A DNA stretch of 64,000 bases from JAEUMD01 sp050250815. Its GTDB lineage: Bacteria > Pseudomonadota > Alphaproteobacteria > Rhizobiales > Hyphomicrobiaceae. The position numbers and the translations under genes were made by a program. The stretch is from NCBI GenBank assembly GCA_050250815.1, contig JBFWNY010000004.1:62001-126000 (forward strand), in the 5' to 3' direction. Position 1 is the first letter of the stretch. Each line of letters opens with the position of its first letter. Below the pieces are notes generated by a model. That model searched no databases, was not told the origin of the DNA, and worked only from the letters and a program-made list of their open reading frames with translations. This document shows positions 33,009 through 41,609 of the stretch, piece after piece.

Positions 33009-33665
33009 CTGATCCGCCTCAGCAACATAGCTCTGCGCTACGACACCGGTACCGACGTGTTGGCCGACGTGAGCTTCCATCTGCGGCCGGGCTCGTTCCA
33101 CTTCCTCACCGGGCCGTCGGGGGCGGGCAAATCTTCGCTGCTGCGGCTGCTGTTCATGTCGCTGCATCCCACCCGCGGCCAGATTCACCTGTTCAACCAG
33201 GACGTAAGCCGCATCTCCACCCAGAAGCGCGCCCAGCTTCGACGCCGCATCGGCATCGTCTTCCAGGATTTCCGGCTGCTCGAGCATCTGACCACCTGGG
33301 AAAACGTGGCGCTGCCGTTGCGGGTAATCGGCAAACGGATGGGCGACTACCGCGAGGACGTTACCGACCTGCTGCAGTGGGTGGGTCTCGGCCACCGCAT
33401 GCATACCTATCCGTCCGTTCTGTCGGGCGGCGAGAAGCAGCGCGCGGCAATCGCCCGCGCCGTCATCGGCAAGCCCGAGCTGCTGCTCGCCGACGAACCC
33501 ACCGGCAACGTCGACCCGCAGATGGCACGTCGGCTTTTGCGCCTGTTCGTCGAGCTCAACCGGCTCGGCACTTCGGTGGTGATCGCCACCCACGATCATC
33601 AGTTGATGCGTCAGTACAAGGCGCCCCGCCTGGAGCTGCACGAGGGCCATGTCCGCATCGTCTGA
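33009..33665 (+). CDS. ftsE: Cell division ATP-binding protein FtsE (apparent CTG start)
   Basis: ATPase of the FtsEX complex, which links the Z ring to septal peptidoglycan hydrolysis; 218 residues. Walker A is GPSGAGKSSLL, the signature is LSGGEKQRAAIARAV, Walker B is LLLADEPTGNVD, and FHFLTGPSGAGK is typical of alphaproteobacterial FtsE. The conserved N-terminal strand (IRLSNIALRYDTGTDVLADVSFHLRPGSF) begins at CTG 33009. Upstream of that codon the frame has no ATG, GTG or TTG before the TAG at 32952. The first standard start, GTG 33057, would delete the first strand and A-loop tyrosine. It overlaps ftsX by 17 bases. Confidence 0.92.
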   Translation: MIRLSNIALRYDTGTDVLADVSFHLRPGSFHFLTGPSGAGKSSLLRLLFMSLHPTRGQIHLFNQDVSRISTQKRAQLRRRIGIVFQDFRLLEHLTTWENVALPLRVIGKRMGDYREDVTDLLQWVGLGHRMHTYPSVLSGGEKQRAAIARAVIGKPELLLADEPTGNVDPQMARRLLRLFVELNRLGTSVVIATHDHQLMRQYKAPRLELHEGHVRIV

Positions 33666-34731
33666 CAGACCATACCCGAGCCTTGGGCACGCTCCTCCGG
33701 CGCCCGGCTACGAGTTCGACGACCCGGTGACCGGACCACCGACTCGCGCCGGACTGGGCTCGCTCGACGAAGCGCCGTTGCCACGTTCCGTTTACCCGGC
33801 CGAGCCGGCGCCTGAACCCGACCACAAGCACACGCACGCGCCGATCGTGCCAGCGGGCACCGTCACGGGCAGTTCGCTTACGCTCGTCATTTCGATCATG
33901 TGCTTCCTGGCGTGCCTCACGGCGGGTGCCGTCTATATGATGAACCAGTCGGCCGACGCCTGGCTGCGCGACATCGCCAGCGAGGTGACCGTGCAGGTGG
34001 AAACGGGCAGCGACTCCGCCGAGGGCGAGAAGACCGTTGCCGCTGTGGCCGCCATGCTCAGGAGCGAGCCCGGCCTCAAGTCCGTCAACGTGTTGTCGCG
34101 TGAGCAATCGAGCGCTCTGCTCGAGCCATGGCTGGGCAGCGCCGAGGCTTGGCAGGCGCTGCCGGTGCCACGCCTCATCGCCATCGAGGTCGACCGCACC
34201 GCAGCGCCCGACCTCGACAAGGTGCGCGCCAAGCTCGCCGCGGGTTTCAAGGGCGTGTCGCTCGACGATCATCGCCAGTGGCAGCAGCAGATCCGCACCG
34301 TCACGCGCAGCTTCGCGCTCGGCGGTCTCGCCATTCTTCTGCTGGTTGGCGCGGCCACGACAGCCATCATCGTCTCGGCGACCAAGAGCTCGATGGCGTC
34401 GAACCGTGAAATCGTCGAGGTTTTGCACTTCGTGGGCGCTACCGACCGCTTCATCGCGCACGAGTTCGAGAAGCACTTCTTGCGGCTGGGGATCCGCGCC
34501 GGGCTCGTCGGCGCTCTCACGGCGATGGCCGTGTTTCTCGCCATGCCTTGGGTCGTACAGATCCTGGGCGGCGGCAGTGTTACGCTGGCTGAAATCCACC
34601 GGCTCGTCGGATCCGGAACGCTCGACCTCGCGGGCTACGTGCTGCTCATCATCGTCGTCGTCGTGATCGCCGCGTTGTGCATGCTGACCTCGCGTTTCGG
34701 CGTTTACCGCATTCTCAACACCCGTCAATAG
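33649..34731 (+). CDS. ftsX: Cell division protein FtsX
   Basis: Membrane partner of FtsE, 360 residues. A Pro-rich cytoplasmic leader of ~75 residues precedes the first helix (SLTLVISIMCFLACLTAGAVYMM), then an extracytoplasmic domain (to ~205), and three C-terminal helices (FALGGLAILLLVGAATTAIIVSATKSSM, GLVGALTAMAVFLAMPWVVQIL, LLIIVVVVIAALCMLTSRF). SNREIVEVLHFVGATDRFIAHEFEKHFLRLG is the conserved FtsX cytoplasmic loop. ATG 33649 has GAGGG upstream within ftsE. The two genes are clearly coupled. Confidence 0.95.
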   Translation: MSASSDRPYPSLGHAPPAPGYEFDDPVTGPPTRAGLGSLDEAPLPRSVYPAEPAPEPDHKHTHAPIVPAGTVTGSSLTLVISIMCFLACLTAGAVYMMNQSADAWLRDIASEVTVQVETGSDSAEGEKTVAAVAAMLRSEPGLKSVNVLSREQSSALLEPWLGSAEAWQALPVPRLIAIEVDRTAAPDLDKVRAKLAAGFKGVSLDDHRQWQQQIRTVTRSFALGGLAILLLVGAATTAIIVSATKSSMASNREIVEVLHFVGATDRFIAHEFEKHFLRLGIRAGLVGALTAMAVFLAMPWVVQILGGGSVTLAEIHRLVGSGTLDLAGYVLLIIVVVVIAALCMLTSRFGVYRILNTRQ

Positions 34732-35079
34732 GCACACGTGAGCCCGCTGGCATATCGCCTTGATGCAGCGCAGCATCTTCCGTTGTGAGCTCATTGTATC
34801 TGCAAAGACTTGTGTCGCGCTGCCGGTCAAATCAGCTAGGCTCCGGGTTGGTGCCATTGCCAGCCGCCCCGCGCGTTACGATTGCCGTTATGGAGGGAGG
34901 CTTTGTCGCCAATCGGTCGCTATATTTTGCTGTGTCTAGTTCTGCATGCTCACGGTGCTTCCGTCCTGAAGTTTGCGTAACGTGAGCGCTACCACCTCTC
35001 GATCATCGCGGCATCAACCGCGAACCACTGGACCTGTCGACCTCGCGAACCGTCTTTTGGAGAGCGAACGGAACACGCG
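34732..35079. other. 348-bp gap between ftsX and the ydcF-like gene
   Basis: No supported gene; a 66-codon frame at 34785-34985 lacks any recognisable feature. A small hairpin (GATGC/GCATC, 34762-34777) follows ftsX but has no T-run. The stretch around 34911-34935 is locally AT-rich (CTATATTTTG) and could hold the promoter of the next gene. Confidence 0.4.
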
Positions 35080-35736
35080 ATGATGAAGCGCATCGCCAAA
35101 GCACTGGTCTTCCTCGCCGGCCTCAGTCTGGCGGCGGGGCTGTTCGGCTTCATCCTGTTCGCCGGCTTTGCCCTGCGCGACAATCCCGATGTCGCGTCGC
35201 GCTCCGACGGCATCGTGGTGTTGACCGGAGCTGAGTTCCGAATTGCCGAGGCGGCCCGCCTGTTGGAATCCGGGCGCGGACGGAGGCTGCTGATCAGTGG
35301 CGTAAACCCGCGCGTGTCGCGCGGCGACTTGCTGCGCATCACGGGGCTCGACGCGGCCAAGCTCGACTGCTGCGTCGACGTTGGACTCAAGGCGCGCGAC
35401 ACGGTCGGCAATGCGGAGGAGACGCGCGACTGGGCGGCGCTGCATGGCTACGACAGTCTCGTTCTCGTCACGTCGAGCTATCACATGCCCCGCAGCCTGA
35501 CCGAGTTCGCACGCGTCATGCCTCACGTCACAGTCGTTCCGCACGCCGTGGTGCCGCGCAGCTTCCCCGAGGAAGCCTGGTGGCTGCACCTGGGCGCGGC
35601 TCGCATTCTGCTCTCCGAATACCTGAAGTTCCTGCCATCGGCGGCGCGTCTCGCCAGCACGCGCTTGTTCGGCGCGTTCCAGGCAAGCGATGTCGCGCGC
35701 CAGGGTCGTGCCCGCTACGGTGCGGCGGACATGTGA
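35080..35736 (+). CDS. YdcF/DUF218-family membrane-anchored protein
   Basis: 218 residues with one N-terminal helix (ALVFLAGLSLAAGLFGFILFAGFAL) and a DUF218 domain: SDGIVVLTGAEFRIAEAARLLESGRGRRLLISGVNP, ARDTVGNAEETRDWAALHGYDSLVLVTSSYHMPRSLTEFARVMP. The family includes SanA and ElyC, linked to envelope integrity and lipid-carrier-dependent cell-wall steps. It sits between ftsX and plsC, an arrangement I recall as common in Hyphomicrobiales. An ATG one codon downstream is equally possible. Confidence 0.88.
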   Translation: MMKRIAKALVFLAGLSLAAGLFGFILFAGFALRDNPDVASRSDGIVVLTGAEFRIAEAARLLESGRGRRLLISGVNPRVSRGDLLRITGLDAAKLDCCVDVGLKARDTVGNAEETRDWAALHGYDSLVLVTSSYHMPRSLTEFARVMPHVTVVPHAVVPRSFPEEAWWLHLGAARILLSEYLKFLPSAARLASTRLFGAFQASDVARQGRARYGAADM

Positions 35737-35748
35737 CCGGCGATACCG

Positions 35749-36504
35749 ATGCTGCGTTCGATCGTCTTCGCCATCGTCTTCTATCTCAACACCGCATTGT
35801 TCCTGGTGGTGGGCTCGCCGCTGCTGCTCGGGCCGCGACGCTGGGCGATGATGGGCCTCAAGGCCCACGCGCACGCCTCGCTGTGGTGGCTGCGTCTCAT
35901 CGTGGGCACGCGGCTTGAGGTTCGCGGACGCGAGCACCTTCCCGCGGCCCCGATGCTGGTCGCCTCCAAGCATCAGTCGGCGTGGGACACGTTCGCTCTC
36001 ATCACGTTGTTCGACGATCCGGCCATGGTGATGAAGGCGGAACTGGGCTGGATTCCCTTCTACGGCTGGTTCAGCCACAAGTTCGAGCACATCTTCGTTC
36101 AGCGTGAGCGCGGTCCCTCGGCGCTCAAACGCCTCATCCGCGATGCGCGCGACCGCGCTGCTCAGGGGCGTGAGATCGTGATCTTTCCGGAGGGCACGCG
36201 CAGGCCGCCCGGCGCACCGCCCGACTACAAGCCAGGCGTGGTGGCTCTCTACGAAGCCTTGGAGCTTCCTTGCGTGCCCCTGGCGTTGAACTCGGGCGTG
36301 TTCTGGCCGCGCCGTAAACTGATGCGGCGCCCCGGCACCATCGTCGTCGAGTTTCAGCCGGCCATCCCGCCCGGCCTGCCGAGGGCGCAGTTCCGTGAAC
36401 GGCTTCAGGCATCGGTCGAAACGGCGACCGCGCGCCTCGTCGGCGAGGCGGAGCCATCAGGGGAAGCCGGGAGCGCCCGTGCCGCGAATAAAATAGAAAC
36501 ATAG
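35749..36504 (+). CDS. plsC: 1-acyl-sn-glycerol-3-phosphate acyltransferase
   Basis: Makes phosphatidic acid from lysophosphatidic acid at the inner membrane; 251 residues. The H-x4-D catalytic motif is KHQSAWDTF (about residue 75), block III is the EGTRRPPG motif near 148 and block IV the VPLALNSGVFWPR segment. One or two hydrophobic helices lie at the N-terminus. Twelve bases separate it from the ydcF-like gene, so they are co-transcribed. Confidence 0.93.
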   Translation: MLRSIVFAIVFYLNTALFLVVGSPLLLGPRRWAMMGLKAHAHASLWWLRLIVGTRLEVRGREHLPAAPMLVASKHQSAWDTFALITLFDDPAMVMKAELGWIPFYGWFSHKFEHIFVQRERGPSALKRLIRDARDRAAQGREIVIFPEGTRRPPGAPPDYKPGVVALYEALELPCVPLALNSGVFWPRRKLMRRPGTIVVEFQPAIPPGLPRAQFRERLQASVETATARLVGEAEPSGEAGSARAANKIET

Positions 36505-36580
36505 AGAGAACTTTTGTTGACTGCCGGCTGACACCCCACGTATGCTCGGAGCCGTTCGTCCGTGCCTGCTGGAACCGCCC

Positions 36581-39169
36581 ATGACGTCCTTCCAAGCCCT
36601 GCCGCTGCCGCCGATTTCCGACCAGATCTGGCGCACGAAGTATCGCCTCACGGGGGCAGACGGGGCCGCGGAAACGTCGCTCGCGGAAACCTTCGCGCGT
36701 GTCGCCCGCGCGGTCGCCAGGGCTGAGCAGGGGGAGGAGGCACGCGGCCGCTGGGCGGCAGCCTACGAAGCGGGCATGGCGGACCTGGGCTTCCTGCCGG
36801 CCGGGCGTATCTTGGCCGGCGCCGGGGCGGAACGCGCCGTGACCCTGTTCAACTGCTTCGTCATGGGGCCGATCGGCGACGATCTGGGCGCCATTTTCCA
36901 CTCTGTCGAGGAGGCCGCTCTCACCATGCAGGCGGGAGGCGGCGTCGGCATGGATTTCTCGACCTTGCGGCCCGCCGGGGCGCCGGTGCGCTCGATCGGC
37001 GCGGATGCCTCCGGTCCCGTGAGCTTTATGGACGTGTGGGATGCGATGTGCCGCACGATCATGTCGGCGGGGGCCCGGCGCGGCGCCATGATGGCGACGC
37101 TGAGGGCGGACCATCCCGATATCGAGCGCTTCATCGAGGCGAAGGCGGAACCCGGGCGGCTGCGCAACTTCAACCTGTCGGTGCTCGTCACGCAGGCCTT
37201 CCTCGCCGCCGTGAGAAACGATGCCGACTGGGAGCTGAAGTTCGACGGCAGGGTCTATCGCACGGTGCGCGCACGCGACCTGTGGCAGCGCATTATGCGC
37301 GCCACCTACGACTATGCAGAACCGGGCGTGATCTTCATCGACCGGGTCAACGCCCAGAACAACCTCGCCTACTGCGAAACCATCAGCGCCACCAATCCGT
37401 GCGGCGAGCAGCCGCTGCCGCCGTACGGCGCCTGCCTGCTGGGCTCCATCAACCTGGCCGCACTCGTCGAGCGTCCGTTCGAGCACGACGCCACGCTGCC
37501 GCTTGAGGCACTGCGCGCGCGGACGGGACTGGCCGTCCGCTTTCTCGACAGCGCGATCGACGTGTCGCGCTATCCGCTGCCCGAGCAGCGGGCCGAGGCA
37601 CAGGCCAAGCGCCGCATTGGACTGGGGCTGACCGGGCTTGCCGACGCGCTCGCCATGCTCGGCTTGCGCTACGACAGCAACGCGGGGCGTGTGGCCGCAG
37701 CCGGTTTTATGGCGGCGATCCAGGATGCGGCCTATGCGGCAAGCGCGGAGCTTGCACGCGAGAAGGGTGCCTTCCCGCTGTTCGACCGCGATGCGTTCCT
37801 GGCCGCACCCAACGTCACACGTCTGCAGCCGGCCACACGCGACCTCATCGCCCGTTATGGCATCCGCAACGGCTGCCTCACGTCGATCGCCCCGACCGGC
37901 ACGATCTCGCTGCTTGCCGGCAATGTGTCGAGCGGCATCGAGCCCATCTTCGACCTCGCCTACCGGCGCACGGTGCTCGCCGCGGACGGGAGCCGGCACG
38001 AGGAGACGGTGGAGGATCGCGCCTACGCCGTGTTCCGCGCACGCCGGGGTGCACAGGCCCCGCTGCCGTCGGCGTTCGTCTGCGCGCGTGACATCGCCAC
38101 GGCCGATCACATCGCCATGCAGGCCGCGTTGCAGCCGCACGTCGACAGCTCGATTTCCAAGACGATCAACGTGCCCGCAGACCTGCCGTTCGAAGCTTTC
38201 GAGGCTGTCTACCTTGCAGCAGATGCCAGCGGCCTCAAAGGTTGCACGACCTACCGGCCCAATGCCGTGACCGGTGCCGTACTGCACACGGCGGCCGATA
38301 CCGCTCCTGCGGACAACAGAACGGCAGAAGGGCAGCGCGACGCCGGGGGCGGCCTCCCAGCATCCGGGGCTCGCCTCGATGCGCCGGGCGTAGTCCAGTC
38401 GCCGCGCACCGACGGGGCCGAACTGCACGGTGAGCTTGGCGCGGCCGGTCCGGCAGCGCCGTTGCCGCGCCGCCCACTCCTGTCGCGTGCGGGCGACGTC
38501 GTTTATATGGCCAAGCCCCTGGAACGCGACGGCGTGCTCTCGGGCTATACCTACAAGCTCAAGTGGCCGGCGAGCGACCACGCGATCTACGTCACCATCA
38601 ACGACATCGAGCGCGATGGGCGGCGTCGGCCATTCGAGATCTTCATCAATACCCGCAACCTCGAGCACTACGCCTGGACCGTGGCCCTGACGCGCATGAT
38701 CTCCGCCGTCTTCCGGCGTGGCGGCGACGTCAGCTTCGTCGCCGATGAGCTGAAGGCGGTCTTCGACCCGCAGGGCGGTCAGTGGGTTGGCGGACGCTAT
38801 GTGCCGAGCCTGCTCGCCGCCATCGGCGACGTGATCGAAAAGCACATGCTCGAGATCGGCTTCCTGAGCGAGGCCGGTGTGATCGCCGCTGACGACGGTG
38901 CCGGGCAGGAGGCAGCGGGCCGCTCCCTGCCGCCACCGGTCGCCAGTGCCGGCACGGCCGCAGCCGCGGTCACGGGCTCTGATGCGGCGAGTGCGGGCGT
39001 GCCGCTGCGGACCGAAGCGGAGGAGGGCCGAACGACCGGTCAGCGCTCGGCAACGGGGCCCGACGGCCAGCGCCGCGTCAGGTTCTGTCCGCGATGTGCC
39101 TCGCCGCACCTGGAGCGCAAGGAAGGCTGCTGGGTATGCCGCGACTGCGGCTTTGCGCGCTGCAGTTGA
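36581..39169 (+). CDS. nrdJ: Adenosylcobalamin-dependent ribonucleoside-diphosphate reductase (class II)
   Basis: Reduces ribonucleotides for DNA synthesis using coenzyme B12 instead of a di-iron radical subunit; 862 residues. Active-site cysteines are in LFNCFVMGPIGDD and NPCGEQPLPPYGACLLGSINLAAL; other signatures are MQAGGGVGMDFSTLRPAG, NFNLSVLVTQAF, IAPTGTISLLAGNVSSGIEPIFDLAY and SSISKTINVP. A disordered Ala/Gly/Pro-rich segment (~570-640) splits the catalytic part from a C-terminal domain (SGYTYKLKWPASDHAIYVTINDIE...), then another linker and a zinc ribbon FCPRCASPHLERKEGCWVCRDCGFARC. ATG 36581 is preferred to 36542. No B12 riboswitch is seen in the short upstream gap. Confidence 0.95.
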   Translation: MTSFQALPLPPISDQIWRTKYRLTGADGAAETSLAETFARVARAVARAEQGEEARGRWAAAYEAGMADLGFLPAGRILAGAGAERAVTLFNCFVMGPIGDDLGAIFHSVEEAALTMQAGGGVGMDFSTLRPAGAPVRSIGADASGPVSFMDVWDAMCRTIMSAGARRGAMMATLRADHPDIERFIEAKAEPGRLRNFNLSVLVTQAFLAAVRNDADWELKFDGRVYRTVRARDLWQRIMRATYDYAEPGVIFIDRVNAQNNLAYCETISATNPCGEQPLPPYGACLLGSINLAALVERPFEHDATLPLEALRARTGLAVRFLDSAIDVSRYPLPEQRAEAQAKRRIGLGLTGLADALAMLGLRYDSNAGRVAAAGFMAAIQDAAYAASAELAREKGAFPLFDRDAFLAAPNVTRLQPATRDLIARYGIRNGCLTSIAPTGTISLLAGNVSSGIEPIFDLAYRRTVLAADGSRHEETVEDRAYAVFRARRGAQAPLPSAFVCARDIATADHIAMQAALQPHVDSSISKTINVPADLPFEAFEAVYLAADASGLKGCTTYRPNAVTGAVLHTAADTAPADNRTAEGQRDAGGGLPASGARLDAPGVVQSPRTDGAELHGELGAAGPAAPLPRRPLLSRAGDVVYMAKPLERDGVLSGYTYKLKWPASDHAIYVTINDIERDGRRRPFEIFINTRNLEHYAWTVALTRMISAVFRRGGDVSFVADELKAVFDPQGGQWVGGRYVPSLLAAIGDVIEKHMLEIGFLSEAGVIAADDGAGQEAAGRSLPPPVASAGTAAAAVTGSDAASAGVPLRTEAEEGRTTGQRSATGPDGQRRVRFCPRCASPHLERKEGCWVCRDCGFARCS

Positions 39170-39432
39170 GGCGACCGCTCTGCGTCGCCGACCAGGTGGC
39201 GCATTCGCGCAACATCGGCGGCCACACACGCGGCCCGGAGTATCAGCGCAACCGTTCGTTAAGGCGCCGTCGCGGATAACGGGGAGACGCCCGGCACACA
39301 CGGTAAAGACCCGTTGACCATGCCGTGAGATGACCGTCGGCGAGCCACATTTCAGCTAGAACTTTCCGGCACACTCGGTCGCGTGCCGTGGGGGTCTCCT
39401 CGCGTCGTTCGCGGGTGTACGGGGTAAGTGTC

Positions 39433-39879
39433 ATGAGTGCGTTGATCATCGATTTTCAGGCGGCGCGTCAGCGGCGCTCCAAGACCACATCCAGCCCTGC
39501 CGGCAGCAGACCCGCCATGATCGAAGAGCAACCCAATTTGATGCAGCGGTTCCGGTTCTGGATGGGTGCATCCGGCCGCCGCTACGTCCACAGCGTCTAT
39601 GCCTTGCGCGACTGCCCCGAGCTCAGCGCTGCCAACTATATCCTTGTGCGCCGCGAGGCGGACGGCAAACGCACGATCCTGTCAATCGGCCGCCTTGTGT
39701 CTGAGGCCCCGACCCTCAACCTCGCTGACATCCGCCAGCGGGGCGCGTCGCTCGGCGCGGACGAGGTGCACGTACATCTTCTTGCAGAGAGTGCGCGCGA
39801 CAGCCAGCTGATCGAATTCGATCTCATCAGCGGCCATTTCGACGTCGACGCCGCGGAGCGCGGTACGCTGTCCCACTGA
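39433..39879 (+). CDS. Conserved small protein of unknown function
   Basis: 148 residues, soluble, no signal peptide. The N-terminal MSALIIDFQAARQRRS is followed by a basic linker and a compact domain: LMQRFRFWMGASGRRYVHSVYALRDCPELSAANYILVRREADGKRTILSIGRLVSEAPTLNLADIRQRGASLGADEVHVHLLAE. The GASGRRYVHSVY...NYILVRR core looks like a family I recall from Hyphomicrobiales without a name or function. ATG 39433 has ACGGGG upstream. Confidence 0.8.
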   Translation: MSALIIDFQAARQRRSKTTSSPAGSRPAMIEEQPNLMQRFRFWMGASGRRYVHSVYALRDCPELSAANYILVRREADGKRTILSIGRLVSEAPTLNLADIRQRGASLGADEVHVHLLAESARDSQLIEFDLISGHFDVDAAERGTLSH

Positions 39880-39932
39880 GTCTCACTAAGACGGCACTTC
39901 ACGTGGGGATGCCGTCCGACTGGCGCATCATC

Positions 39933-40622
39933 TCACGCAGAAAGTTTGCGCCGGTAGCCGAAGCGCCGCCGCTCTGACGGGCGCATGTGCTTGACGCAGG
40001 CGGTCCGCAGCGGAGTCCGCGCTGCCGCGCGGCACGCCACCTCGGCACGCGGCGACACCTCGCCCGCGCGCGCCCCGCGACTCATCAGTCCACCCAGCGC
40101 AACGCCGAGCCGTTCAAGTTCCCTCTCGCGGATGCCGATTTCGGCGAGATGCCGCAGCGTCGCGATCACGTAGTCGAGATTTACGCCCGACAGCCCGCGG
40201 CCGCCGCTGATGATGCGTGCCTGCAGAGCAATCGGCAGGCGCCCGACGTAGCTCGGATGGGCTCGTTCGACGAGGTAGGCGACAGCCCGCACGCTCGCTC
40301 CCCCCTCGATCTCGACCGGCACCCGCCGCTCGCGATAGACGCCGTTGACCTGTTCGCGCTCACGCAGGTAGTCGAGCGTGGACTCCGCGCGATCGGCCGG
40401 CACGCGATAGACGATGCCCTCGCAGACGCCGCCACGATCGAGCCCCAGTACGAGGCCCGGCCGCCGCGCCGAGCCGCGATGATGGACGGAGGCGACGCAG
40501 AAGCGACGCGAGAAGCCCACGATGCGCGCTCGTCGCGCCTCGATGAACTGAAAACCCGGCTTCCACATCAGGGAGCCGTAGCCGAAGACCCATAGATCGT
40601 GCTCGTCCGCCGCCGTCATCAC
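39933..40622 (-). CDS. chaC: ChaC-like gamma-glutamylcyclotransferase
   Basis: Degrades glutathione to 5-oxoproline and Cys-Gly; 229 residues. The signature VFGYGSLMWKPGFQFIEARRARIVGFSRRFCVAS opens the cyclotransferase fold, followed by RRPGLVLGLDRGGVCEGIVYRVPADRAES and LDYLREREQVNGVYRERRVPV, which includes the catalytic Glu region. The C-terminal RGLSGVNLDYVIATLRHLAEIGIRERELERL is ChaC-type. It converges with the small protein gene and precedes the tyrC-hisC block on the same strand. Confidence 0.92.
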   Translation of the reverse strand: MMTAADEHDLWVFGYGSLMWKPGFQFIEARRARIVGFSRRFCVASVHHRGSARRPGLVLGLDRGGVCEGIVYRVPADRAESTLDYLREREQVNGVYRERRVPVEIEGGASVRAVAYLVERAHPSYVGRLPIALQARIISGGRGLSGVNLDYVIATLRHLAEIGIRERELERLGVALGGLMSRGARAGEVSPRAEVACRAAARTPLRTACVKHMRPSERRRFGYRRKLSA

Positions 40623-40652
40623 TTGCCGTCTATGCGCCGACGCCCCCGCTGG

Positions 40653-41609
40653 TCACGTAGTCTTCTTCGCTGCCGGCGAGCCAGGCCGCCCACGCCCGAA
40701 GTCCGGCGCCGCGGTGTCCTGCCCAGCTTCGACGATGCCGCGGCGGATCGCGCGTGCCTCTGTGAAAACGCGGAACAGCGTATCGCCATCACCATCGCGG
40801 ATCGCGCGCTCTAGCACCGCGATGTCCTCCGTGAACCGGCCGAGCATGTGCAGGACGGCCTCGCGGTTGTTGAGGAAGATGTCGCGCCACATCGTCGGAT
40901 CGGAAGCGGCAATGCGCGTGAAGTCGCGGAAGCCGCCAGCCGAAAACGCGATCACCTCCTGATCGGTGACGCGCTTCAAATGCTCGGCGGTATTCACGAT
41001 GTTGTAGGCGATGAGGTGAGGCAGATGCGAAGTTATGGCGAGCACGAGGTCGTGGTGCTCGGGTGTCATGATCTCGACCTTGGACCCGAGCCCCTCCCAG
41101 AACGTGCGCAGCCGTGCAACCGGCACGTCCGCACAACCGTTGGGCGGCGTCAGGATGCACCAGCGTCCGTCGAACAGCTCGGCAAAGCCCGAGTCGGGCC
41201 CAGAGTGCTCGGTCCCGGCGATCGGATGGGCGGGCACGAAGTGCGCATGCGCGGGCAAATGCGGGCCCATGTCGGCGACGATAGCGGCCTTGACCGAGCC
41301 GACGTCGGAGACGATGGCGCCTGGCTCGAGATGCGGCCCGATCTCTTGCGCGATCCTTCCGCAGACCCCGACGGGCGTGCATACGATGACGAGATCGGCA
41401 CCGGCAACCGCCTCAGATGCCGTCGCATAGGCCGCATCGACAAGCCCGAGCTCGAGCGCACGCGAACGTGTCCGCCCGGTCGCCGACGAGCCGACGATCT
41501 CGTTCACGAGCCCGCCGTGCCGCCGCGCCGCGTGGCTGATGGATGAGCCGATGAGACCGATGCCGATGAGTGCGAGCCTGCGGAAGCGCGGCGCGGTCTG
41601 GGAGCTCAT
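40653..41609 (-). CDS. tyrC: Prephenate/arogenate (cyclohexadienyl) dehydrogenase
   Basis: NAD(P)-dependent dehydrogenase of tyrosine synthesis; 318 residues. The dinucleotide loop is LALIGIGLIGSSISHAARRHG at the N-terminus, the catalytic region is VGSVKAAIVADMGPHLPAHAHFVPAHPIAGTEHSGPDSGFAELF, and LAITSHLPHLIAYNIV and GGFRDFTRIAASDPTMWRDIFLNN complete the TyrA family pattern. ATG 41609 overlaps the hisC stop by four bases. The pairing of hisC with this gene suggests that the aminotransferase also serves aromatic amino acids. Confidence 0.93.
   Translation of the reverse strand: MSSQTAPRFRRLALIGIGLIGSSISHAARRHGGLVNEIVGSSATGRTRSRALELGLVDAAYATASEAVAGADLVIVCTPVGVCGRIAQEIGPHLEPGAIVSDVGSVKAAIVADMGPHLPAHAHFVPAHPIAGTEHSGPDSGFAELFDGRWCILTPPNGCADVPVARLRTFWEGLGSKVEIMTPEHHDLVLAITSHLPHLIAYNIVNTAEHLKRVTDQEVIAFSAGGFRDFTRIAASDPTMWRDIFLNNREAVLHMLGRFTEDIAVLERAIRDGDGDTLFRVFTEARAIRRGIVEAGQDTAAPDFGRGRPGSPAAKKTT

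Noticed and set aside
33057..33665. GTG 33057 as the ftsE start
   Set aside because: It would delete the conserved first strand (IRLSNIALRY) of the ATPase domain, which is encoded in frame from 33009.
34785..34985. A 66-codon frame between ftsX and the ydcF-like gene
   Set aside because: No conserved features, no ribosome-binding site and atypical Cys/Ser composition.
36134..39301. A 1055-codon open frame antisense to nrdJ
   Set aside because: It is a shadow of the high-GC third-position bias of nrdJ; no domain, no ribosome-binding site.
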